A program made the translations under genes and the position numbers. Below the pieces are notes generated by a model. The model did not search any database. It had not been told where the DNA came from and worked only from the letters and a program-made list of their open reading frames with translations. From an uncultured Bacteroidaceae bacterium (lineage in GTDB: Bacteria > Bacteroidota > Bacteroidia > Bacteroidales > Bacteroidaceae): 64,000 nt of DNA. Below, piece by piece: positions 17,218 through 23,481 of the stretch. Location: the NCBI GenBank assembly GCA_944320965.1, contig CALUJO010000004.1, positions 1-64,000 on the forward strand, in the 5' to 3' direction. The first letter of the stretch is position 1. The number at the start of each line of letters is the position of its first letter.

Positions 17218-18222
17218 ATGGTTAATTACAAAGACTTAGGCTTGGTAAATACAAGAGATATGTTTGCCAGAGCTATTAAAGGCGGATATGCAATCCCAGC
17301 TTTCAACTTTAACAATATGGAACAGATGCAGGCTATCATCAAGGCTGCAGTTGAAACAAAATCTCCTGTTATTCTTCAGGTATCTAAGGGTGCTCGCCAG
17401 TATGCTAACGCAACATTGCTTCGTTATATGGCTCAGGGAGCAGTAGAATATGCAAAAGAACTAGGATGCGAACATCCTGAAATCGTTCTTCACCTTGACC
17501 ACGGAGATACTTTCGAAACTTGCAAGAGCTGTATCGATTCAGGTTTCTCTTCTGTAATGATCGACGGTTCTCACCTTCCATACGAAGAAAACGTAGCTTT
17601 GACAAAGAAGGTTGTAGAATATGCACATCAGTTTGATGTTACTGTAGAAGGTGAACTTGGTGTTTTGGCTGGTGTTGAAGATGAAGTTACTGCTGAACAT
17701 CATACTTATACAAATCCTGAAGAAGTAATTGACTTCGCTACTCGTACAGGTTGCGATTCATTGGCTATCTCAATAGGTACTTCTCACGGTGCTTACAAGT
17801 TTACTCCAGAACAGTGCCATGTAGATCCAGCAACTGGTCGTCTTGTTCCTCCTCCATTGGCATTTGACGTTCTTGATGCTGTTATGGAAAAACTTCCAGG
17901 ATTCCCAATCGTACTTCACGGATCTTCTTCAGTTCCACAGGAAGAAGTTGATACTATCAACCAGTATGGTGGTGCTTTGAAAGCTGCTATCGGTATTCCA
18001 GAAGAAGAGTTGCGTAAGGCAGCTAAGTCTGCAGTTTGCAAAATCAATATTGACTCAGACTCTCGTCTTGCAATGACTGCTGCAATCCGTAAGGTATTCG
18101 CTGAAAAACCAGCTGAATTCGACCCACGTAAGTATTTGGGCCCAGCTCGTGACAATATGGAAAAATTGTACAAGCACAAAATTGTTAACGTATTGGGTTC
18201 TGACAACAAGTTGGCTCAATAA
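17218..18222 (+). CDS. fba: Class II fructose-1,6-bisphosphate aldolase
   Basis: This 334-residue zinc-dependent aldolase interconverts fructose-1,6-bisphosphate with glyceraldehyde-3-phosphate and dihydroxyacetone phosphate in glycolysis. Metal and catalytic residues are seen in VLHLDHGDTFETCK (Asp and His), VEGELGVLAGVED (Glu) and IVLHGSSSVPQE (His). The phosphate-binding GTSHGAYKF segment is present. It is a monocistronic unit with its own promoter and hairpin. Codon use is visibly more biased than its neighbours, fitting a highly expressed gene. Confidence 0.96.
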   Translation: MVNYKDLGLVNTRDMFARAIKGGYAIPAFNFNNMEQMQAIIKAAVETKSPVILQVSKGARQYANATLLRYMAQGAVEYAKELGCEHPEIVLHLDHGDTFETCKSCIDSGFSSVMIDGSHLPYEENVALTKKVVEYAHQFDVTVEGELGVLAGVEDEVTAEHHTYTNPEEVIDFATRTGCDSLAISIGTSHGAYKFTPEQCHVDPATGRLVPPPLAFDVLDAVMEKLPGFPIVLHGSSSVPQEEVDTINQYGGALKAAIGIPEEELRKAAKSAVCKINIDSDSRLAMTAAIRKVFAEKPAEFDPRKYLGPARDNMEKLYKHKIVNVLGSDNKLAQ

Positions 18223-18246
18223 GCATAATTCATAGCTTTATTATAG

Positions 18247-18281
18247 ATAAGCGGATATCTGTTATTCAGGTATCCGCTTAT
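18247..18281 (+). terminator. fba terminator-like hairpin
   Basis: ATAAGCGGATA (18247-18257) pairs perfectly with TATCCGCTTAT (18271-18281). The T-tract after it is weak. Confidence 0.7.
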
Positions 18282-18333
18282 TATGTTAAAAGGCAAAGAT
18301 TGACTCTTTTTGTTCAAAAAAAACAGATAACTG

Positions 18334-18364
18334 TTTGTTATATAAATAAAATGGATTAACTTTG
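18334..18364 (+). promoter_or_regulatory. Promoter of rpmE2
   Basis: TTTG (18334-18337) and TAACTTTG (18357-18364) have the ideal 19-nt spacing. The leader would be about 72 nt, long enough for autoregulatory structure. Confidence 0.75.
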
Positions 18365-18442
18365 CACTCCGAAAATAACCATTACACATATTTGTTACCA
18401 GACAAATTAAAATAAGTAGTAACATTAAAAATTAAGCATAAA

Positions 18443-18694
18443 ATGAAAAAAGGTATTCATCCAGAATCTTATCGTCCGGTAGTTTTCAAGGACATGTCAA
18501 ACGGTGATTGTTTCTTGTCTCGTTCAACTTGCGCAACAAAGGAAACAATTGAATTTGAAGGCGAAACTTATCCATTGGTTAAGCTTGAAATCTCTAGCTC
18601 ATCTCACCCATTCTATACAGGTAAGTCTAAATTGGTGGATACAGCTGGTCGTGTGGATAAATTCCTTAGCCGTTACGGTAACCGTAAGAAATAA
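18443..18694 (+). CDS. rpmE2: Ribosomal protein bL31, type B
   Basis: This 83-residue protein of the large ribosomal subunit lies at the bridge to the small subunit. [15 protein letters not shown], the [13 protein letters not shown] segment and the end [15 protein letters not shown] are typical of type B. It lacks the CX2C zinc pairs of type A L31, as the zinc-independent paralogue does. It has a strong promoter and a very strong terminator of its own. Confidence 0.97.
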   Translation: MKKGIHPESYRPVVFKDMSNGDCFLSRSTCATKETIEFEGETYPLVKLEISSSSHPFYTGKSKLVDTAGRVDKFLSRYGNRKK

Positions 18695-18713
18695 TAAACA
18701 TTTCAAAATACAG

Positions 18714-18754
18714 AAGGCTATACTATGGCTTCGCCAGTGTATAGCCTTTTTTTT
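18714..18754 (+). terminator. rpmE2 terminator
   Basis: AAGGCTATAC (18714-18723) pairs with GTATAGCCTT (18739-18748), with a TGGC/GCCA extension inside, followed by a run of T. It ends only 16 nt before the nuclease start codon. Confidence 0.93.
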
Positions 18755-18770
18755 GCCCTTATTTAAAAAG

Positions 18771-19604
18771 ATGAATAAAAGATTTTTTGTTGCTTGCTTC
18801 GTATTGTCTTTATTTTTGCTTTCATGTGAAAAGGAAGAAATAAGCGTTGTAAAACCGGTAAAAGTTGGAATACCTGCTCTTTCAGGCAATCCTGACGATT
18901 TGTTTATAGAGCATAAAGTTGAGATTGACGGAAAGGAAATTGTGAATTATTCGCTTGAATACAGTTGTAGCAATAAGCATGCTCGCTGGATAGCATTTTC
19001 CTTTTATGATTTGACTGCTGTGAAGAAGGTAAACAGACCGGATGAGGACCCATGGGCTGATGATCCTCAGGTTCCAAGTATTTACCGTAGTGAAAGAAAT
19101 GATTTCAGGGGATTTGACAGAGGGCATCTTTGTGCTTCTAATGATCGTGTCTATTCTTTGGAGGCAAATGCACAGACTTTCTATTATTCTAATGTTTCAC
19201 CACAATATGGTACATTTAACAGAGGCATCTGGCAGAAACTGGAAGCTATGGTTCAGAACTGGGGAAGAAACCCGAATTTGCGCGATACTTTATATGTCGT
19301 AAAAGGAGGAACTATTTCAAGCGACAAAATAAACGGTTATACAGATGGAGGGCGAAATAGAATACCTGTACCAAAGTATTATTATATGGCTTTGTTGAGG
19401 GTGAAGAAAGGGGTTTATACGTCAATATCCTTCTTGTTGGAACATAAAACAAATTACGGTACTTATAAAATGTCTGATTTTGCAATAAGTATTGATTCTC
19501 TTGAGAGTTTTACAGGTATAGATTTTTTCTGTTCTCTTCCTGACCGTGTAGAGGGAGCGGTTGAGCAAAGTTGGGAAAAACTTACGTGGCCTGGTTTGGA
19601 ATAA
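18771..19604 (+). CDS. DNA/RNA non-specific endonuclease, lipoprotein
   Basis: This 277-residue protein has a lipoprotein signal (MNKRFFVACFVLSLFLLSC, Cys19), so the mature enzyme is lipid-anchored in the envelope. The NUC/endonuclease G motif is D116-R117-G118-H119 (GFDRGHLCASNDR), followed by the metal-binding Asn region (YYSNVSPQYGTFNRGIWQKLE). It likely degrades nucleic acids outside or in the periplasm for phosphate and nucleoside salvage. The start at 18771 gives the signal peptide; the frame is open further upstream only because it overlaps rpmE2 in another phase. No promoter is visible between the rpmE2 terminator and the ATG. Confidence 0.92.
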   Translation: MNKRFFVACFVLSLFLLSCEKEEISVVKPVKVGIPALSGNPDDLFIEHKVEIDGKEIVNYSLEYSCSNKHARWIAFSFYDLTAVKKVNRPDEDPWADDPQVPSIYRSERNDFRGFDRGHLCASNDRVYSLEANAQTFYYSNVSPQYGTFNRGIWQKLEAMVQNWGRNPNLRDTLYVVKGGTISSDKINGYTDGGRNRIPVPKYYYMALLRVKKGVYTSISFLLEHKTNYGTYKMSDFAISIDSLESFTGIDFFCSLPDRVEGAVEQSWEKLTWPGLE

Positions 19605-19625
19605 CAATAAAAGTTTCTAATTTTG
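19595..19625 (+). promoter_or_regulatory. Promoter of tRNA-Arg
   Basis: TTTG (19595-19598) and TAATTTTG (19618-19625) are 19 nt apart. The -33 box lies within the last codons of the nuclease gene. The tRNA begins 14 nt after the -7 box. Confidence 0.75.
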
Positions 19626-19638
19626 CATTATAATGCAT

Positions 19639-19710
19639 GCACCCATAGTTTAATGGATAGAATGACGGATTCCGGTTCCGTTGGTTGGAGTTCGAGTCTC
19701 CATGGGTGTA
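19639..19710 (+). tRNA. tRNA-Arg (anticodon CCG)
   Basis: A 72-nt cloverleaf folds by eye. The acceptor GCACCCA pairs with TGGGTGT (first pair G-U), and the discriminator base is A. The anticodon stem is ACGGA/TCCGT with loop TTCCGGT, anticodon CCG at 19672-19674. The T-arm is TGGAG-TTCGAGT-CTCCA. CCA is not encoded. It reads CGG codons. The D stem is weak (G-U, U-A, U-A, U-G). Confidence 0.93.
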
Positions 19711-19737
19711 CAAAGTAAAATGAGTATAGCAATAATG

Positions 19738-19776
19738 TTCCATATATATGTCTTTTGCATATATATGGAATTTTTT
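19738..19776 (+). terminator. tRNA-Arg terminator
   Basis: TTCCATATATATG (19738-19750) pairs with CATATATATGGAA (19758-19770) and is followed by TTTTTT. Confidence 0.9.
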
Positions 19777-19833
19777 ATTGTTTAAAAGAGTATATTTTTG
19801 TTTTGTGTAATCAGTATAATTTAATATAATATT

Positions 19834-19841
19834 TATCTTTG
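19834..19841 (+). promoter_or_regulatory. -7 box for the TlpA-DUF6029-Omp28 operon
   Basis: TATCTTTG matches TAnnTTTG, 71 nt before the TlpA start codon. No -33 at proper spacing is seen; another -7-like TATTTTTG is at 19793-19800. Confidence 0.45.
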
Positions 19842-19912
19842 TGTGTCGTACGTATGTGTTTTTTCAAAATTTGAAGATTTTCTAAAAAAGTAATAACTAA
19901 ATTTTTTATAAC

Positions 19913-20398
19913 ATGAAGAAATTATCTTTCCTTTTGATGTTTATCTTTTCAGCAGTTTTGGTATGTAACGCACAGCTGCCATCAGTACAGTTGAGAACAA
20001 TTGACGGAAAAACTGTTGATACAGCAAAGTTAAGCAATGACGGCAAGCCTTTTGTTATCAGTTTCTTTGCATCATGGTGCAAGCCTTGTCTTCGTGAGTT
20101 GAAGGCCATAAATGAAGTTTATGCTGACTGGCAGGATGAAACAGGTGTAAAACTTTATGCAGTCTCTATTGATGGTGCACAGAATTCTAATAAGGTTAAG
20201 CCGATGGTTGATGCTGAAGGATGGGAATATGAAGTTCTTCTTGACCCGAACAGTGACTTTAAGCGTGCATTGAATATTCAAATGATTCCTGCTGTATTCC
20301 TTCTTGACGGAAATGGCAAGATTGTTTCAAAGCATAATTCTTATAAAGATGGTGATGAAAACAACCTTTATGAGGAAATAAAAGCATTGGTTAAGTAA
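19913..20398 (+). CDS. TlpA-like thioredoxin-fold protein, exported
   Basis: This 161-residue protein has a signal peptide (MKKLSFLLMFIFSAVLVCNAQ) and a thioredoxin domain with the redox pair C56-K-P-C59 (FFASWCKPCLREL), plus the cis-proline region IQMIPAVFLLD. It probably reduces or exchanges disulfides in the periplasm. It is the first gene of an operon with a DUF6029 barrel and an Omp28-like lipoprotein, which itself contains a CX2C. The grouping suggests the thioredoxin serves the maturation or redox state of those outer-membrane partners; this is inference. Confidence 0.92.
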   Translation: MKKLSFLLMFIFSAVLVCNAQLPSVQLRTIDGKTVDTAKLSNDGKPFVISFFASWCKPCLRELKAINEVYADWQDETGVKLYAVSIDGAQNSNKVKPMVDAEGWEYEVLLDPNSDFKRALNIQMIPAVFLLDGNGKIVSKHNSYKDGDENNLYEEIKALVK

Positions 20399-20420
20399 TA
20401 TTCTGTAAATAAAGGAAAAT

Positions 20421-22079
20421 ATGAATTATCGTTTATTAGGAACATCCTTGTTTTTGGTCACTTCTTCATTGTTGATGGCACAAGAAGAGGAGAGAGGCTT
20501 TACGTTGTCAGGTAGTTTGCAGACCGATGTCCTGTTTGGTGAAGAAGATGCGGCAATTGGTGCTACAAAGTCTGAAAATGTAAGTCAAAGCAATACATAT
20601 TTGGATTTGAATCTTTTGAGCAAATATGTTGATGCAGGAGGACGTTTGGAGTATATGCGTGATCCGCTTCCTGGATTTGTTGATAATTTTGCAGGTCAAG
20701 GTTTACCGTATTTTTATGTTACAGGTAAACTTAAGAATGTAGAACTTACTGCAGGTGATTTCTATGAGCAGTTCGGTAGCGGTTTTGTATTAAGAGCATA
20801 TGAGGAGAGAAGTCTTGGAATTGACAATTCCATACGTGGTGGCCGATTAAGATTAAATCCTTATAAGGGAATAAATATAAGAATGCTTGGCGGTAACCAA
20901 AGATATTATTGGGAGCGCAGTGATGGATACTTATTTGGCGGTGATGTTGAATTGAATGTAGACCAGTGGTTCAGACGCATGCAGGATAATATGTGGTATC
21001 TGACTCTTGGAGGTTCTTATGTAGGTAAATATGAAAAGGCTGATGATTTGATTCTGAATCCGAACGATAATAGTCTGAAACTTAATTTGCCTGAGATAGT
21101 AAATGCTTTTGATGTTCGTGCAAATCTGCAGAAGGGAAATTATAGCTTCCTTGCCGAATATGCTCAGAAAAGTTATGATCCGACAGCAGATAACGGATAT
21201 ATATATAAGAAAGGTACCGCCGTTCTGTTGTCTGGCTCTTATTCAAAAAGAGGTATGAGTATACTTTTGCAGGCAAAGAGAAGTGACAATATGAGCTTCC
21301 GTTCTACAAGAAATGTCCCGAAGGAGGATGTCGGTTCTACAATCAATCATCTTCCGGCGTTTGCTTACCAGCACACTTATGCTCTTGCTATCTTGCATCC
21401 ATATGGAACTCAGCCTGATGGCGAGTGGGCTTATCAGGGAGAATTCCGCTATAATTTCAAAAGAAAGACTCCTCTTGGCGGTAAATACGGTACAGATATT
21501 AGATTAAACTTCTCTCATATACGTTCTATTGATCATCAGCTTCTTTATGGCGGAAATGTTCCTATGGTCGGTTCTGATGGTTATAAGTCTGATTTCTTCA
21601 AACAGGGAGAACTGTATTATCAGGACTTGCATGTTGATATCTCAAAGAAACTTAGCCGTTCATTCAAAGGTAACTTCATGTATATGTGGCAGAAGTATAA
21701 TATGCAGGCTATTGAAGGTAAGGAAGGTATGATTGACTCACATATTTTTGTAGCGGAAGGTAAATATACTATAAACAAAAAACTTACTTTAAGAGCAGAA
21801 TTGCAGTATCTGCATACAAAACAGTACGAAGGCGACTGGGCTTTTGCACTGGCTGAGTTGACAGTGTTGCCTAACCTTATGTTTACTGTTTCCGATATGT
21901 ATAATGTTGGAGAGACAAAAGAACACTATTATTTGGGAATGGTAACCTTTAATCATAAGGGACATCGCTTGGCTGCTTCGTATGGTAGAACTCGTGCGGG
22001 ATACAATTGTTCTGGTGGTGTTTGCAGATATGTGCCTGCAAGCAAAGGTTTTCAGATTTCGTATAACTTAATTTTCTGA
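20421..22079 (+). CDS. DUF6029 outer-membrane beta-barrel protein
   Basis: This 552-residue protein has a signal peptide (MNYRLLGTSLFLVTSSLLMAQ) and a long series of amphipathic strands ending in F (YNLIF), as in outer-membrane barrels. The early segment with VELTAGDFYEQFGSGFVLR and RGGRLRLNPYKGINIRMLGG is characteristic of the Bacteroidales DUF6029 family. Substrate and role are unknown. It lies 22 nt after the TlpA gene, and the Omp28-like gene begins 4 nt after its stop. Confidence 0.85.
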   Translation: MNYRLLGTSLFLVTSSLLMAQEEERGFTLSGSLQTDVLFGEEDAAIGATKSENVSQSNTYLDLNLLSKYVDAGGRLEYMRDPLPGFVDNFAGQGLPYFYVTGKLKNVELTAGDFYEQFGSGFVLRAYEERSLGIDNSIRGGRLRLNPYKGINIRMLGGNQRYYWERSDGYLFGGDVELNVDQWFRRMQDNMWYLTLGGSYVGKYEKADDLILNPNDNSLKLNLPEIVNAFDVRANLQKGNYSFLAEYAQKSYDPTADNGYIYKKGTAVLLSGSYSKRGMSILLQAKRSDNMSFRSTRNVPKEDVGSTINHLPAFAYQHTYALAILHPYGTQPDGEWAYQGEFRYNFKRKTPLGGKYGTDIRLNFSHIRSIDHQLLYGGNVPMVGSDGYKSDFFKQGELYYQDLHVDISKKLSRSFKGNFMYMWQKYNMQAIEGKEGMIDSHIFVAEGKYTINKKLTLRAELQYLHTKQYEGDWAFALAELTVLPNLMFTVSDMYNVGETKEHYYLGMVTFNHKGHRLAASYGRTRAGYNCSGGVCRYVPASKGFQISYNLIF

Positions 22080-22083
22080 TAAA

Positions 22084-22944
22084 ATGAAGAAGTTTTTGTT
22101 TTTTATATTTATCACTTTATTGTTTTCATGTGATAAGATAGACGGAGACGAGCGCTTTGTTCCGTCGGGAGTAGAGGTTAAGCAGAGTAATAGAGTTGTG
22201 CTTGTTGAAGATTATACAGGACAGATATGTGTGGGATGTCCTGAAGCTGCCGATTTTCTTCATTCTTTGTCCGAAAATGAGTATAAAGACAAGATGATAA
22301 TTGTATCAATGCATGCAGGAATGTTTGCTATGGGGCAACCTTTATTTAGTAATATTGCTAATGAATATTATAATGCAAAGAAGTTTGCTTCTAATCCTAT
22401 GATATGGATAAACAGGCAGGAAGGGAAGCACAGTACTTCAAGTACTGACTGGGGGCCGTGGATTCTGGAAGAACTAAACGATACTTTGTATTGTGATATA
22501 AAGTCACAGTTTACATACATGGCTGATAACAGGACATTAAACATAATGTCGGATATAGATATTCTTGAAGATGTAAAAGATTGTAAACTGGGAATACAAT
22601 ATTATATTGTAGAGGATAATATTGTCTCTTTTCAGTATATACCAGGAGGAGATTATATTTTAGACTATGTCCATCACAACGTATTCCGTGATGCTGTTAA
22701 TGGGCTTTGGGGGGCTCCTTTGGTAGATGTTTCCGGTGATATTACCAATTTAAATTACCAAAAAGGCTCACATTATAAATATTTTCATGCAAACTATAAG
22801 TTGGATGATGCTTGGAATGCAGACAATATATATGTAGTTTCTTTTGTTTTCAAGTACACAAATGATGAAAGTAATCAGATTGGTGAAGTCCTCCAGGCAA
22901 ATATTGTAAAGCTGGTTGATGGTAATGTTGAAACAGTTGAGTGA
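22084..22944 (+). CDS. Omp28-related outer-membrane lipoprotein
   Basis: This 286-residue protein has a lipobox (LLFSC, Cys16). The Omp28 family segment RVVLVEDYTGQICVGCPEA carries C49-V-G-C52, a thioredoxin-like CX2C, followed by a beta-rich C-terminal half. Omp28 was first described as a Porphyromonas surface protein; its function is not settled. It closes the TlpA/DUF6029 operon and is followed by a perfect terminator. Confidence 0.85.
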   Translation: MKKFLFFIFITLLFSCDKIDGDERFVPSGVEVKQSNRVVLVEDYTGQICVGCPEAADFLHSLSENEYKDKMIIVSMHAGMFAMGQPLFSNIANEYYNAKKFASNPMIWINRQEGKHSTSSTDWGPWILEELNDTLYCDIKSQFTYMADNRTLNIMSDIDILEDVKDCKLGIQYYIVEDNIVSFQYIPGGDYILDYVHHNVFRDAVNGLWGAPLVDVSGDITNLNYQKGSHYKYFHANYKLDDAWNADNIYVVSFVFKYTNDESNQIGEVLQANIVKLVDGNVETVE

Positions 22945-22969
22945 TTGTTATTTAATAATACAGTTTATA

Positions 22970-23002
22970 AAAAATCCCGATGGAAACATCGGGATTTTTT
23001 TA
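22970..23002 (+). terminator. Terminator of the TlpA-DUF6029-Omp28 operon
   Basis: AAAAATCCCGATG (22970-22982) pairs perfectly with CATCGGGATTTTT (22987-22999) around a GAAA tetraloop, followed by more T. Confidence 0.95.
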
Positions 23003-23058
23003 TTTTTATATGTGGACCGTATCTGACTTAAATTCTATAAATGCCAAACATATTTTTA

Positions 23059-23122
23059 AACCGATGCTTTTGGTTATGAAACTGAACGTTTCGGTTGTAC
23101 GAACAAAGTTTACGTTTATATG
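23059..23122. repeat. 21-nt periodic array 3 (three units)
   Basis: Units start at 23059, 23080 and 23102 (21, 22 and 21 nt). They follow the AAC-n-GAA-n-TTCGGTT pattern more loosely than arrays 1 and 2 (for example ACTGAACGTTTCGGTT). The array lies after the Omp28 terminator and upstream of the susC promoter region. Confidence 0.7.
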
Positions 23123-23282
23123 TTTCTTTTTAATAAATATGTCTTTAGGAAAAGAAATCATAAATTATATCAGTTTGTGTAATAGGAATTATTGACCGTA
23201 TAAATATGCAAATATAGCATGTTAAGTGTATTATTTAACTTTTTAATTAATGCAAAAAGTTTCCTGTATGGCCTAAAATATG

Positions 23283-23371
23283 TAATTTTGTAGCGTAATT
23301 TAATGCTTTGGCATGAATACACAAATGAACATTTGGCTGAAATGTTTGTTTTATTATATGCAATATTTTTG
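23283..23371 (+). promoter_or_regulatory. Candidate promoters upstream of susC
   Basis: Two perfect TAnnTTTG boxes are present: TAATTTTG (23283-23290) and TATTTTTG (23364-23371). They predict leaders of about 185 and 105 nt. Neither has a well-spaced TTTG at -33. The second box is itself inside a palindrome (ATATGCAA at 23356-23363, TTGCATAT at 23369-23376). Confidence 0.5.
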
Positions 23372-23423
23372 CATATTCTGCATTTAGATAAAAGAGTGTT
23401 ATGTTTATGCAGAATGCAAAATA
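23364..23423. promoter_or_regulatory. Long inverted repeat upstream of susC
   Basis: A 20-nt arm at 23364-23383 (TATTTTTGCATATTCTGCAT) is nearly the reverse complement of 23407-23423 (ATGCAGAATGCAAAATA), differing by three extra bases. The left arm contains the downstream -7 box. It could be a regulator operator over the promoter, or an mRNA hairpin if transcription starts at the upstream box. No T-run follows, so it is not a standard terminator. Confidence 0.6.
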
Positions 23424-23481
23424 GATAAAAACAGAGAAAACTTGATTTTTTTAATTATAATTTCTATTTAACTGACAAAAG

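Noticed and set aside
18504-18770. Extended N-terminus of the nuclease overlapping rpmE2
   Set aside because: The extension crosses rpmE2 in another frame and a strong terminator; the ATG at 18771 yields a proper lipoprotein signal.
19639-19710. tRNA-Arg as a used attachment site for an integrated element
   Set aside because: No integrase and no duplicated tRNA 3' end were seen downstream; the neighbours are ordinary chromosomal genes.
22945-23481. A small gene between the Omp28-like gene and susC (71-codon frame at 22980-23195)
   Set aside because: The frame starts inside the terminator loop and runs through the repeat array; no ribosome-binding or coding character.
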